A stretch of 64,000 bases of DNA from Streptomyces sp. 3214.6 (GCF_900129855.1 NZ_LT670819.1:5580001-5644000), one strand, 5' to 3'. Positions 39,408 to 48,423 are shown, numbered from the stretch's first letter. A program made the numbers and translations. The notes: generated by a model not told the origin, from the sequence alone.

Positions 39408-39896
39408 TTAGTCCCACTGCTCGTCGGCGAGGGAGCTGACCGGCTGCGGCTTGCCGATGACGGCCAGGGCGATGAAGAAGTTGATCTGGCCGATCGCGAT
39501 GGTCAGGGTGGCCAGTGCCTTCTCGCCGTAGTGCTTCGCCACCTCGGCGTACAGCTCGTCGGAGACGCGCTCTTTGCCGTGCGGGGCCGGCTGGAGGGTG
39601 GCCTCCGTCAAGGCGAGGGCGGCGCGCTCGGAGGCGGTGAAGTACGGGGCGTCCTCCCAGGAGGAGACAGCGGTGATGCGCTCCTCGGACTCCCCGGCCT
39701 TGCGCAGAAAGCCGGTGTTCAGGACCGTCAGGTAGGTGTTGCCGACGATCTGCCCGGCACGCAGGTGGACGAGGTTCATCGTGGTGCGCGGCACCGAGCG
39801 GTTGCCCGTGGCCCGAAAGAGTGCGGCGCTGATGTCGTTCAGCTCGGGCACGAACTCGGCCGGGTTGGGCATCCGGGAGATGGAGGAGTTCGTCAT
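39408..39896 (-). CDS. Carboxymuconolactone decarboxylase/AhpD-like protein lacking the CxxC motif
   Basis: The 162-residue protein has the CMD/AhpD helical layout (VPELNDISAALFRATGNRSV, PYFTASERAALALTEATLQP, ALATLTIAIGQINFFIALAV). Where AhpD-like enzymes carry NGCxYCxxxH it reads VGNTYLTVLNTGFLRKAGE, so both redox cysteines and the His are absent and peroxidase activity is unlikely. AAGGAGAG precedes the ATG. It might be a binding or isomerase-like variant. A half-site of the regulon motif upstream is not convincing. Confidence 0.85.
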   Translation of the reverse strand: MTNSSISRMPNPAEFVPELNDISAALFRATGNRSVPRTTMNLVHLRAGQIVGNTYLTVLNTGFLRKAGESEERITAVSSWEDAPYFTASERAALALTEATLQPAPHGKERVSDELYAEVAKHYGEKALATLTIAIGQINFFIALAVIGKPQPVSSLADEQWD

Positions 39897-40066
39897 GGCT
39901 GCTCTCCTTTGCTTCGGCCTGGTTGGCGTCTTCACAGCACTGACGGATCGGCGCACGCAGATGTGACAGGAATCGGGAAAAGTTCTCGGGCGTGCTCCGG
40001 ACCTGGCCATGGTCGCGGCCGGCGCAGACATCGGACGCACTCGTCCAGGCCGTGCGGCCAACCAGA

Positions 40067-40519
40067 TCATGCGGTGTCGAAGGCCCGGGCGACGGCGAGA
40101 CTGTCCTCATAGACGTGGTGGCGGACGACGAGGCCGCTGCCCTGCTCGAAGGTGAGGTGCAGTGCGAACCGGGCGCGGTAGGCGCGTCCGGTGGAGCGGG
40201 CGGTCTGGCGGATCTCGCCGAGTACGACCGCGTCGTCGCCGTCGACGAGGATGCGCTCGATCTCGGTCGCCGCCTGCCCGGGCAGGTGGTGCTCGGCGAG
40301 CTCGCGGTAGTGGGCGGCGGCGTCGGCACGGGTGGAGCGGCGCCGGATCCACGGCGTGGCGCTGTGCTGACGATCGTGCTCGTCCTGCGGCCAGTCCAGC
40401 TTCCAGTCCCCGTGCTCGGCGTACAACTCGGCGATCCGCTCCGGATCCCCCTCCCCGATCCGCCGCAGCAGCTCCTCGACGGCGGCGCGGGTGGTGACAG
40501 TAGGCGTGCCGGACGACAT
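40067..40519 (-). CDS. SnoaL/NTF2-like protein
   Basis: This 150-residue protein resembles SnoaL-like polyketide cyclases and ketosteroid-isomerase-fold proteins, with VEELLRRIGEGDPERIAELY, an HYRELAEHHLPG helix and VLGEIRQTARSTGRAY followed by LHLTFEQGSGLVVRHHVYED. Activity is not predictable: the fold also serves as a binding domain. GGGAGGGG is well placed before the ATG at 40519. It shares orientation, but no overlap, with the CMD gene. Confidence 0.83.
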   Translation of the reverse strand: MSSGTPTVTTRAAVEELLRRIGEGDPERIAELYAEHGDWKLDWPQDEHDRQHSATPWIRRRSTRADAAAHYRELAEHHLPGQAATEIERILVDGDDAVVLGEIRQTARSTGRAYRARFALHLTFEQGSGLVVRHHVYEDSLAVARAFDTA

Positions 40520-40725
40520 GACCGACCCCTCCCTGATGACGTCGGACACCGCGCCCTGCCGGCGCGGAGACCGCCATTCTCGGTGGCGGGGACGGCTTCA
40601 CGCGATTACCTTCCACGTAACCGCCTTTACGGCAGCGGGAGTTGCTCCTCCTTAATGTGTTGGTGCTCAACGGCTCAACGGCGAGAATCTCCGCATCGAC
40701 TGCCGGACCACGGAGGTACACACCC

Positions 40726-41322
40726 ATGAAGCAGCATCGCGCCGCCCTGCTCGTTGCGACCATCGCCCTGACCCCGGCCGTCCTCTTCGCCACCCCGGCG
40801 TTCGCCGCCGGCACGACGGCGGCCACAGCGACGACCGCGACGGCGACGGCGACGACCGATACGCCGGTGGACGAGATGTCCGACGAGGAACTCCGTATCG
40901 CGATCGCACGCATCCTGGGGGACAAGGACTCCGGCAAGAGGGTCGTCCGAGAGGCCAGCGCCGCCCTCGACGGCACCGCGGACGACATGCGCACCTTCCT
41001 CAAGACCGGCTACCGCCTGGCCCAGGCCGAGGACGACCGCGTCGCCGTGGTTCGCATCCTGGGCGACAAGAAGTCCGGCAAGGCGGTCGTCCGGGAGGCC
41101 AACAGGGCCCTCGACGCCGGCACCCCGGAGGCCCTGCGCGCTTTCCTGGAGACCGGCTACCGCCTGGCCCAGGCCGAGGACGACCGCGTCGCCGTGGCCC
41201 GCATCCTCGCCAACCCGAAGATCAGCGCCGCCCTCCGCGCGGCTGCCAAGAAAGTCATCGACGGTACGCCGGAGGAACTGCGCTACTTCCTGGAGGTCGG
41301 CCAGTACGAGGTCAACCGCTAG
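40726..41322 (+). CDS. Secreted protein with three ALF repeats
   Basis: The 198-residue protein has a signal peptide (LLVATIALTPAVLFATPAFA), a Thr/Ala spacer, then three helical repeats of about 50 residues. The first two share KTGYRLAQAEDDR / ETGYRLAQAEDDR and RILGDKDSGKRVVREAS / RILGDKKSGKAVVREAN. These are ALF repeats, common in Streptomyces secreted and polymorphic-toxin proteins, usually as a recognition or stalk module. No toxin domain is attached. CGGAGG lies before the ATG at 40726. Confidence 0.87.
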   Translation: MKQHRAALLVATIALTPAVLFATPAFAAGTTAATATTATATATTDTPVDEMSDEELRIAIARILGDKDSGKRVVREASAALDGTADDMRTFLKTGYRLAQAEDDRVAVVRILGDKKSGKAVVREANRALDAGTPEALRAFLETGYRLAQAEDDRVAVARILANPKISAALRAAAKKVIDGTPEELRYFLEVGQYEVNR

Positions 41323-41709
41323 GCCACAGCTCGAAGCTTGGACGGCTCCAAGGCCACGCGCTCCATGCGGTCCAGCAGGATGCGGTACATCTCCAACTGC
41401 GCCTCTGCGTCCAGGAGCGCAGGTACATGGGACTGGTCCAGCGAGACCGTGTCGAGTTGAGGCACGGGGCCGGACGCGTAGTGGATGTTCTGCCTTGACG
41501 TCCCAGCCGGTCTCTTCCCGGATCTCGCGCTCGAGTGCCGCCTCCGGACTGATGTCCGGTGGCTGCGCCCCGTCGGGGCTGCCGATCTCCAGGCGTCCCC
41601 CGGGCAGTTCCCACTCTTCGCGCTCGTTCCGCAGCAGTAGCACACGTTCACGAGCGTCGAGCACGACGCCTTTCACGGAGACGGGCCAGAGCGGCGGCGT
41701 GTACGTCAT
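41323..41709 (-). pseudogene. NUDIX hydrolase 5' part joined to an XRE-regulator 3' remnant
   Basis: The first about 70 codons encode a NUDIX start (LWPVSVKGVVLDARERVLLL, WELPGGRLEIG, ALEREIREETGWDV), but the frame then runs without stop into sequence antisense to the ALF gene. In another frame the remaining bases encode PQLDTVSLDQSHVPALLDAE and QLEMYRILLDRMERVALEPS, which resemble the C-terminus of DUF5753/XRE regulators. This looks like the fusion of two truncated genes after a deletion, and neither is complete. Confidence 0.68.
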
Positions 41710-41836
41710 GGCCGTCCTCGTCCTGATGTGTGTGCGAGGCCGGGCTTTCGGAACGTAGCAGGGGTCCCTCAACTCGCCGATGCGGCGACCGAATTATCCG
41801 AGTCGCCGGGTCGCACGCTGGGAGACGGGCCTGCGG

Positions 41837-42334
41837 TCAGGGCCCTTTGGTGTCCTTAGCCAGGCCGCGATCGTTCAATTGGGCAAGGGAGTCGACGTAC
41901 TTGAGCATGAGGCGGGCGAACTCCAGGCGGTCGCGCTCGGCCCAGTGGGCGGTGATGTACTCGAACGCTGCGCGCTGGTGGCGCCGGAAGCGCGCCATGA
42001 GGTCGGCGCCTTCGGGGCTGAGCAGGAGGACGGTGCGGCGGCCGTCCTGCTGGGAGGCGGCACGGATCAGGTAGCCGGCCTTGATGTTGTCGGTGACCAT
42101 CCGGCTGGCGACCGAGGGGTCGACGCCGAGGAGTTCGGCCACCGCTCCGACGGTGATCTCCTTGTCGGAGTCCCGGGTGTGCTCCAGGACGATGTTCAGG
42201 GCCAGGGTGCGGCCCAGGTCCTTGGCCGAGATGGGGTTCTCGACCTCCAGCAGCGAGGTGCGGCGCAGTTTGGAGAACGCGGGACCCACGGCGTCCAGCA
42301 GCTCCTCGGCCGTCTGCGGCTCGTTCGTCGTCAT
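41837..42334 (-). CDS. MarR family transcriptional regulator
   Basis: This 165-residue protein has a MarR winged helix: ITVGAVAELLGVDPSVASRM as the recognition region, followed by IRAASQQDGRRTVLLLSPEG, the beta wing with the conserved Asp-x-Arg. It is divergent from an NmrA-type oxidoreductase, and the AAACAT-N4-ATGTTT palindrome between them is its likely operator. A second, more divergent MarR-type protein lies downstream of that oxidoreductase. The inducer is unknown. Confidence 0.9.
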   Translation of the reverse strand: MTTNEPQTAEELLDAVGPAFSKLRRTSLLEVENPISAKDLGRTLALNIVLEHTRDSDKEITVGAVAELLGVDPSVASRMVTDNIKAGYLIRAASQQDGRRTVLLLSPEGADLMARFRRHQRAAFEYITAHWAERDRLEFARLMLKYVDSLAQLNDRGLAKDTKGP

Positions 42335-42373
42335 GCACCCATCGTAATGTCCATGAGATTCGGAAGGCATGTG

Positions 42374-42412
42374 TTGACGTGAAATTACGTGCATGCAAAC
42401 ATGCATATGTTT
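42374..42412 (+). promoter_or_regulatory. Promoter and MarR-type palindrome
   Basis: TTGACG at 42374-42379 is a good -35 for the oxidoreductase gene; 17 bp later lies the 16-bp AAACAT-GCAT-ATGTTT palindrome (42397-42412) covering the -10 position. A MarR dimer bound here would block transcription. The AT-rich patch stands out in this GC-rich DNA. Confidence 0.65.
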
Positions 42413-42445
42413 ACGAGCACACTTCGCGAACCTCTGGGAGCTTCC

Positions 42446-43297
42446 ATGACCATCCTCATCACCGGCGCCCGCGGCAAGGTCGGCCAGGCCGTCGTCAACC
42501 GCCTGCACGCCGTCGGCCTGCCCGTCCGCGCCGCCAGCGCCAAGCCCGCCGAGCTGGCCGCCCCGACCGGCGTCGAGGTCGCCGAAGTCGACCTCAGCCG
42601 GTCCGAGACCTTCCCGGCCGCGCTCGACGGCGTGCGCCAGGTCTTCCTCTATCCACAACCCGACGGCATCGACGCCTTCGTCGAGACCGCACGGGCCGCC
42701 GGCGTCGAGCACGTCGTCCTGCTGTCCTCCTCCTCGGTCCTGGCCCCCGATGCCGAGACCGACCCGCTGGCCTCGCACAGCCTCCACGTCGAGCGCGCCC
42801 TGACCGCCTCCGGCCTGCCCTGCACCTTGCTGCGCCCGGACGCCTTCGCCAGCAACGCCCTCGGCTGGTCCTACTTCATCGGGCACGACCTGCCGATCCA
42901 GCTCGCCTACCCCGAGGCGCACATCGCGCCCATCCACCCCGAGGACATCGCCGACATCGCCGTCGAAGCCCTGACCGACACCGCCCTCCGCGGGCGCGCG
43001 CTCACCCTCACCGGCTGCCAATCCCTCACCTTCCGCGAGCAGATCGTCGTCCTGTCCGAGGTCCTCGACCGCGACATACGCGTCGAGACGATCACCCACG
43101 AGCAGGCCGAGCAGCAGATGAGCCGTTTCATGCCGGCCCCGATGGCCGGCTCCCTGCTCGCCCTCTGGGCCGCCGCGTCCGCAGGTCCCGCCCCCATCGC
43201 CGATACCACCCGAACCCTGCTCGGCACGCCCGCGCGCACCTTCCGGCAATGGGCGACCGAGAACGCCGCCGCGTTCACCGCGTTCACCGCACGCTGA
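42446..43297 (+). CDS. NmrA-like NAD(P)-binding oxidoreductase
   Basis: The 283-residue protein has an atypical-SDR Rossmann start (MTILITGARGKVGQAVVNRL), GVEHVVLLSSSSVLAP, and SGLPCTLLRPDAFASNALGW, as in NmrA/QOR2-type quinone reductases or redox sensors; the classical YxxxK is absent. The ATG at 42446 has GGGAG upstream. The divergent MarR gene suggests induction by an electrophile or quinone (inference). Confidence 0.88.
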   Translation: MTILITGARGKVGQAVVNRLHAVGLPVRAASAKPAELAAPTGVEVAEVDLSRSETFPAALDGVRQVFLYPQPDGIDAFVETARAAGVEHVVLLSSSSVLAPDAETDPLASHSLHVERALTASGLPCTLLRPDAFASNALGWSYFIGHDLPIQLAYPEAHIAPIHPEDIADIAVEALTDTALRGRALTLTGCQSLTFREQIVVLSEVLDRDIRVETITHEQAEQQMSRFMPAPMAGSLLALWAAASAGPAPIADTTRTLLGTPARTFRQWATENAAAFTAFTAR

Positions 43298-43354
43298 CTG
43301 CCGCCGCTCCCGCGCCCTGCTCGGCCCAGCCGACTTCACTGAAGGACCATCGCC

Positions 43355-43774
43355 ATGAAGCCCATCACCATGAAGCCCATCGGCTACTGGCTCAACCGCA
43401 CCGACAAGGCCCTCACCCGCTACATGAACGGCATGCTCGACGAATTCGGCCTCACCCGGACCGCCTGGCAGGTCCTCAACGTCATCCGCGACACGCCCGA
43501 CGCCGCCGACACCGACGTCCACACGGCCCTCGCACCCAACGCCGACCTCTGCACCCTGACCGCCGCGATCGACACCGTTCTCGCTGACGACTGGGCCACC
43601 CGCCCCGCACCTGGCCGACTGGAGCTCACCGCGAACGGCCGCCGGCGCCTCGTCGCCGTCGAGGACCGGATCAGCGCCTTCCGCGAACTGTCCATGACCG
43701 GCATCACCGCGGAGGAGTACCGCACCGCCGTCAGCGTCCTCGCATGCATGACTCACAACCTCGAAACCCGCTGA
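43355..43774 (+). CDS. MarR-like winged-helix protein
   Basis: This 139-residue protein resembles a MarR-type regulator: GYWLNRTDKALTRYMNGMLD, LTRTAWQVLNVIRDTPDAAD, and the wing-like APGRLELTANGRRRLVAVED. The DNA-recognition helix region is diverged. GAAGGA precedes the ATG 57 bp after the NmrA-like gene, so they are probably co-transcribed. MKPITMKPIGYW contains a short codon duplication at the N-terminus. Confidence 0.78.
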   Translation: MKPITMKPIGYWLNRTDKALTRYMNGMLDEFGLTRTAWQVLNVIRDTPDAADTDVHTALAPNADLCTLTAAIDTVLADDWATRPAPGRLELTANGRRRLVAVEDRISAFRELSMTGITAEEYRTAVSVLACMTHNLETR

Positions 43775-43801
43775 AAATGATCAAGGTGTGGTCATGGAAG
43801 A

Positions 43802-44623
43802 TCACCCGGCGTCATGTTTGGCATGCCGACCGAGGGTGTTCAGCCAGGTGGTTTGTACGGTCTTCCACTCCCCTGTGCAGCCGCGCGCTCGGTCTGTGGG
43901 GAGTGCGTGCGTGTCGACCAGGCTCCGGTGACGTGCCGGGGCGGCTCCGTAGACGTAGCAGAGGTGGTTGACGGCGCGTTGGTGGTCCGTGGAGTGTTCG
44001 TCCGCCCGGCCGTCGTCGACGTTTTCGTAGGTGATCGCGGACAGTCGCCATGTCTCGGCGGCGGCGAGCAGTCTGTCCTCTCCCCGCACGCCCTGGCGGA
44101 GCAGCATGAGGGCGGCGAACTGGTCGGCGAAGTCCTCTTCCCGGCCGCTCCCCTTGAGGTCGAGGGCGTCGAGGACGGCATGTGCGCTCTCGTGGAACAG
44201 GGTTTCCAGCATGACGGCGGACAGGGTGTCCTCGGAGAGCGGTTGTCCGGCTTCCTGATACAGGTCCCGTGTTTCGGAGATCTCGTCGTAACAGACCTCC
44301 ACACGACGGGTGTCGGGGTCGTAGGCGGATCCCTCACCGTTGCAGGACCGCACGACCATCGCGACCGGTGGACTCACGTCGACGAGAGCGGTGACGCTCC
44401 GCGCGGCTTCCTCCGGCAGTTTCCGTTTCCGGAGGAACTCGGCGTCGGCCGCGTCCGAACTCGACGGCTGGGCATAGCGGATGCTGAAGCTCGCCCCACC
44501 GGTGCTCGGGCGCTCGGCCGGCGTGGTCGTCTGGCATGCGGTGGTGAAGGCGAGGAGCAGGGGCAGTGTCGCGGCCTGCAGAGCGGTATGGCCTCGGCCT
44601 CGACGCTTTCCGAGGGCCTTCAT
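43802..44623 (-). CDS. Lipoprotein with DUF4344 metallopeptidase-like domain
   Basis: The 273-residue product carries a lipobox-type signal (LLLAFTTAC, Cys about 29) and a DUF4344 domain: SCNGEGSAYDPDTRRVEVCY, then the zinc-binding HESAH in LETLFHESAHAVLDALDLKG, and GREEDFADQFAALMLL, which holds the likely third ligand. It is predicted to be a surface-anchored metallopeptidase of unknown substrate. The ATG at 44623 is preferred over upstream codons because the signal then starts with KALGKRRGR. Confidence 0.83.
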   Translation of the reverse strand: MKALGKRRGRGHTALQAATLPLLLAFTTACQTTTPAERPSTGGASFSIRYAQPSSSDAADAEFLRKRKLPEEAARSVTALVDVSPPVAMVVRSCNGEGSAYDPDTRRVEVCYDEISETRDLYQEAGQPLSEDTLSAVMLETLFHESAHAVLDALDLKGSGREEDFADQFAALMLLRQGVRGEDRLLAAAETWRLSAITYENVDDGRADEHSTDHQRAVNHLCYVYGAAPARHRSLVDTHALPTDRARGCTGEWKTVQTTWLNTLGRHAKHDAG

Positions 44624-44723
44624 GCTCACGTTCTCTTTCCTGCGTGTCGACTTCGGCATCATGCTCATCTTCGCCGAGTGTGTCGTGAACGCGTCTGGAA
44701 CCGGCCTCCGTCAACCCTGCCCG

Positions 44724-46265
44724 TTACCCCTGCCCGCCCAGGAACACCGGGTTCGTGAACGCCGCCAACGCGCCAGGCAGGGGAGCCGCCGTCGCCTCGT
44801 GTCGGACCTCCGCCCGTACGTACGCCGCATACGCAGCCGTCGTACGCCACTCCGCGACACCCGCGCCCGACTCCGGCAACGCGCCGCTCGTGAACAGCAC
44901 GCCCTGGTCCGTTACGAAGCGGACCGTGCAGCCCGGGGCGCCGGTGACCTCCAGGCGGACGGTCACCGGGGTGTCGGCGGCGACGTTCAGGCGTTCGCCG
45001 ATGCCCGCGTGTGCGCCCTTGCCGCCCGTCGCCGTGAAGGAGACGGAGATCCTGCTCGACTCGGCCACGTACGACCGTCCCGCCCGGATGCCCTCCTGGA
45101 TCGCCTCCCGGGTCAGGTCGTCGGCCAGGACCACCGTCTGGGGGAGCCCCACCACGTCCGGATCCCGGTGCGCGTCGCTGTTCCCCATTGCCGGAAGCCA
45201 GGAACCCGTACCGCCACCGTCACCGCCGCCCCCGCCCCGCACCGCCGCGACCAGCATCGCGTCCCACTCCGCCAGCGTCACCTCGTCGTCCGGCGTGTAG
45301 GGGCCGTTCCACACCTCGACCGCGTCCGTCTCACCGAATCCGAACTTCCAGCCGCACCCGATGCACGTCGCGTGCGGATGCGCCGGCACGACCAGGCCGC
45401 CCGCCCGTCGGATCCGGCGGGCGAAGCGGCCGAAGCGGTTGTCGCGGGCCCGGTAGCGCCAGTCCACGAACGTGCCGGGGTCCGTGCCCAGTGCCAGTAC
45501 GTGGCCGTTTCTCGTCGTGATCTCCTCGCCCAGCATCACCAGCAGGTCGTCGCCCGCCACGTCCGCCCAAGCACCGTGCCCCGCATGCGTGTTGTGCTCC
45601 GACGTGTTGACGAAGTCCAGCCCCGCCGCCCGCGCCAGCGCGCCGATCTCGGCCGGGGTGCGGCGGCCGTCGGAGTACCAGGAGTGGAGGTGGCAGTCGC
45701 CCCGGTACCAGGCGCGGCCCCGCCCCTTCGCCCGGGAGGAGGGATACGACGGGGCTGCGGCCGCCCCCGGCTCGCCGTACGTCAGCGTCACCGTGATCTC
45801 GTACGACAGGCCCTGCGGTGCCACCGTGTAGGGGCCGAGGGCGAGGTGCCAGGTGCCCTTCCGGACCGGGCCGGCGACATACCCGGGCGTCGCCTCGTCC
45901 GACCGGATGAAGAACTCGCTGCGGGCGCCCCCGGACCAGCCCCGGAAGCCCTTCCCGCCCAGCCCGGTGCCGCGTTCGTCGAAGACGCCGATGTCGAGCG
46001 CGTTGCCGGGCGTGCCGGCCGGGACGGAGGGCCGGTCGTAGGTGTACGCGACCCTGAACTCCTTTACGCCCGACGGGACTTCCACCGGAACGTAGACGAA
46101 ATCCGGTGATCCGGTGGGGAGGGTGCCCCGGAGGGTGTGGGACTCCTTGGACCCCTCCTCCCGGCCGGCCGCCGCTGCGAAGCTCACGCCTCCCAACGTA
46201 AGCGCGGTGGCGGCGCCCGTCACGAAGAGGGCTCGGCGTGCGATGGGGTGGGCGTCCTCACACAT
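44724..46265 (-). CDS. Secreted CehA/McbA-family PHP-domain metallohydrolase
   Basis: This 513-residue protein has an export signal (ARRALFVTGAATALTLGGVS), an N-terminal beta domain to about 200, and a PHP domain with GDCHLHSWYSDGRRTP, DFVNTSEHNTHAGHG, MLGEEITTRNGHV and AMGNSDAHRDPD, the metal-ligand motifs of CehA/McbA-like phosphoesterases. A C-terminal beta domain follows. It is likely an extracytoplasmic phosphodiesterase or phosphatase. A Gly-rich insert (GGGGGDGGG) lies before the last metal motif. The reading frame is intact. Confidence 0.88.
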   Translation of the reverse strand: MCEDAHPIARRALFVTGAATALTLGGVSFAAAAGREEGSKESHTLRGTLPTGSPDFVYVPVEVPSGVKEFRVAYTYDRPSVPAGTPGNALDIGVFDERGTGLGGKGFRGWSGGARSEFFIRSDEATPGYVAGPVRKGTWHLALGPYTVAPQGLSYEITVTLTYGEPGAAAAPSYPSSRAKGRGRAWYRGDCHLHSWYSDGRRTPAEIGALARAAGLDFVNTSEHNTHAGHGAWADVAGDDLLVMLGEEITTRNGHVLALGTDPGTFVDWRYRARDNRFGRFARRIRRAGGLVVPAHPHATCIGCGWKFGFGETDAVEVWNGPYTPDDEVTLAEWDAMLVAAVRGGGGGDGGGTGSWLPAMGNSDAHRDPDVVGLPQTVVLADDLTREAIQEGIRAGRSYVAESSRISVSFTATGGKGAHAGIGERLNVAADTPVTVRLEVTGAPGCTVRFVTDQGVLFTSGALPESGAGVAEWRTTAAYAAYVRAEVRHEATAAPLPGALAAFTNPVFLGGQG

Positions 46266-46430
46266 GCGGCCCAGTTTCTCCCGGCCGGGTGAACTCCCGT
46301 GGACGGCAAGGGAATCGGCGTCCGTCGGGATGTCACGTACACCAGCCGAGTCGCCGTGCCCCCGGGTGATGCCGACCAGTCGGTATGGACACCCGCCCCG
46401 TCTCCCGGTACAGATGAGGACGTCACCCGC

Positions 46431-46503
46431 AGACGCACCCCAGCCACACCAACAGACGCACCCCAGCCAACACCCGTAGAGCACCCCCCCAGCCAACACC
46501 CGC
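46431..46503. repeat. 24-bp imperfect tandem repeat
   Basis: Three copies of an AGACGCACCCCAGCCAACAC-type unit lie in the intergenic region just before the LLM gene at 46542. They may affect the promoter or leader of that gene. Confidence 0.7.
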
Positions 46504-46541
46504 CCGCCCAGTAGTCGCCGTACGCAGCGAAAGGCCCGCCC

Positions 46542-47387
46542 ATGCGCATCGCCGTCACGATCTTCCTCACTGACGAGACGATCACCCCCACCCGCCTCGC
46601 CCGTGAGCTGGAGCAGCGCGGCTTCGCCGGGCTCTACCTGCCCGAGCACACGCACATCCCGGTCGAGCGGACCACCCCCTACCCCGCGGGCGGCGACCTG
46701 CCCCGCGAGTACGGCCGCACCCTCGACCCCTTCGTCGCCCTCGGCCAGGCGGCGGCGGTGACGGAGACGCTCGGTCTCGGCACCGGCATCACTCTCGTCG
46801 CCCAGCACGACCCGATCGACCTCGCCAAGCAGATCGCGACCGTCGACCACCTCTCCGGCGGCCGGCTCACCCTGGGCCTCGGCTACGGCTGGAACGTGGA
46901 GGAGGCCGCCGACCACGGCGTCGAGTGGCGCACCCGCCGCGAACTGGTCCGGGACCGGATGCGGCTGATGCAGGCCCTGTGGGCGGAGGAGCCGACGGCG
47001 TACGAGGGCGAGTACGGCGGCGTGCGCGCCAGCACGGCGTACCCCAAGCCCGTGCAGAAGCCGCGCGGACCGGTCACCGGTCCCCGCACCCTCGTCGGCG
47101 GGGCCGCGGGCCCGAAGCTGTTCTCGCACATCTGCGAGTACGCCGACGGCTGGCTGCCGATCGGCGGCCGCGGCCTCTCCGAGTCGCTGCCCGCCCTGCG
47201 CACGGCCTGGGCGGACGCCGGCCGCGAGCCGTCCGCCCTCCAGGTCGTGCCGTACGCCGTCCAGCCGTCCCCCGGCAAGCTCGCGCACTACGCGGAGCTG
47301 GGCATCGAGGAGGTCGTGGTGCAGTTGCCGCCGGCCGGTGAGGCGGAGGTGCTGGGCCTGCTCGACGGGTTCGCGCCCTACCTCTAG
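46542..47387 (+). CDS. LLM-class F420-dependent oxidoreductase
   Basis: The 281-residue enzyme has FAGLYLPEHTHIPVERTTPY, LGLGTGITLVAQHDPIDLAK, VDHLSGGRLTLGLGYGWNVE and LFSHICEYADGWLPIGGRGL, which fit the actinobacterial F420-dependent LLM subfamily of about 280 residues. It is the third LLM protein in the window and lacks a regulon operator. Its stop overlaps by four bases (CTAG) the stop of the convergent gene. Confidence 0.9.
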   Translation: MRIAVTIFLTDETITPTRLARELEQRGFAGLYLPEHTHIPVERTTPYPAGGDLPREYGRTLDPFVALGQAAAVTETLGLGTGITLVAQHDPIDLAKQIATVDHLSGGRLTLGLGYGWNVEEAADHGVEWRTRRELVRDRMRLMQALWAEEPTAYEGEYGGVRASTAYPKPVQKPRGPVTGPRTLVGGAAGPKLFSHICEYADGWLPIGGRGLSESLPALRTAWADAGREPSALQVVPYAVQPSPGKLAHYAELGIEEVVVQLPPAGEAEVLGLLDGFAPYL

Positions 47388-48100
47388 GAGGTCCGGGGTC
47401 CGAAGTCGGGCGGGGTCAGGTCGTCCCCGGCGGGTTCGCCGTCGCCCTGCCGCCAGGCGGGGTCGACGGCGCAGGGGGTGGAGGTGCCGCCGGTGAAGTA
47501 GCCGCGGTCCTCGAACCACTGGAACGACACCCGCTCGGCCCCGTCCTCGTCCCCGTCCGAGCGCGAGGCGCGCAGGTCCCAGGAGCCGCCGGAGGCGTTC
47601 TCCCGGTACGAGGTGATGTCCCAGCCGGTGTCCTTGAGGTGGTCGCGCAGTCGGCGCAGGCCGGCGCTCGCCTGCTCGGCGGGGACGTGGTCGAGGGCCC
47701 AGCTGTGGTACATGCGGTACGCGCCGTCGACGGCCTCGTCCGTCAGGCCGCCCCGGTAGCAGGAGTCCGAGCCGAGCGTGTTCTCCGGGGAGACGCCCAC
47801 CTTCTCGACGCCGGGCTTGATGGTGCGCGTGAACCCCAGGACGTCGTACGCCTCCTGGGAGCGCTCGACCGCGCGGCTCGCCATCTCCTCGGGCGCGACG
47901 CGCGGGAAGTCCGACGGGTCCTTCGTCACCACGGCGATCCAGACGACCACGACGAGGACGATCAGCAGCGGTACGGCGAGCAGCGCCGCACAGCCGATCC
48001 CGAAGGCCTGCGCGACGGTGACGCGCCTCGGGACAGCGGCGGTGACGACGGCGGCAGTGGCGTCGGTGGCGTCTGCGGTGGGGACGATCTCCTCGGGCAT
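47384..48100 (-). CDS. Single-pass membrane protein of unknown function
   Basis: This 238-residue protein has an acidic N-terminal tail, one transmembrane helix (LLAVPLLIVLVVVVWIAVVT, about 40-60), and an extracytoplasmic domain with two cysteines (SDSCYRGG and STPCAVD). The segment QWFEDRGYFTGGTSTPCAVD and the helical DHVPAEQASAGLRRLRDHL look conserved in character. No family is recognised. It is convergent with the LLM gene. Confidence 0.7.
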   Translation of the reverse strand: MPEEIVPTADATDATAAVVTAAVPRRVTVAQAFGIGCAALLAVPLLIVLVVVVWIAVVTKDPSDFPRVAPEEMASRAVERSQEAYDVLGFTRTIKPGVEKVGVSPENTLGSDSCYRGGLTDEAVDGAYRMYHSWALDHVPAEQASAGLRRLRDHLKDTGWDITSYRENASGGSWDLRASRSDGDEDGAERVSFQWFEDRGYFTGGTSTPCAVDPAWRQGDGEPAGDDLTPPDFGPRTS

Positions 48101-48423
48101 GACGGCACCGTAGATCGGCCGGGCTGCCCGGGGCATCGGTGCGGCTGCGCACGCAGGGTGGGTACACATACTCAGGCCTCAGGCAGGCCCGCCGCAGGCC
48201 AGACGCGCCAACGACACGGTCGACCGAAGTGACGAGACCGGCGACCATGAGGCAGTGACCGTGGCAACCTCACCGTGACGACTATGAGAGCCCGCTAGGG
48301 ACACGCGACGGGTACGTGCGCGTCGACCTGACGTGCAGCCACTCCGCCTGACCCGCCGTACGAACCCCGTCAAAGCCCTGTACGGCCACGGGGTAGTGGG
48401 AAACGTGATCGTATGCTCAAAGG
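48101..48423. other. Intergenic region, no gene seen
   Basis: These 323 bp separate the divergent membrane-protein gene and fbiC. I find no tRNA, small RNA signature or operator motif; the region presumably holds both promoters. A half CTGACG occurs near 48330 without its partner. Confidence 0.5.

Noticed and set aside
39940..39954. CTGACGGATCGGCGC upstream of the CMD-like gene as a regulon operator
   Set aside because: Only the left half and spacer match; the right half-site is absent, so the palindrome is not formed.
46431..46503. CRISPR array
   Set aside because: The repeats are contiguous and imperfect with no unique spacers, and no cas genes are present.
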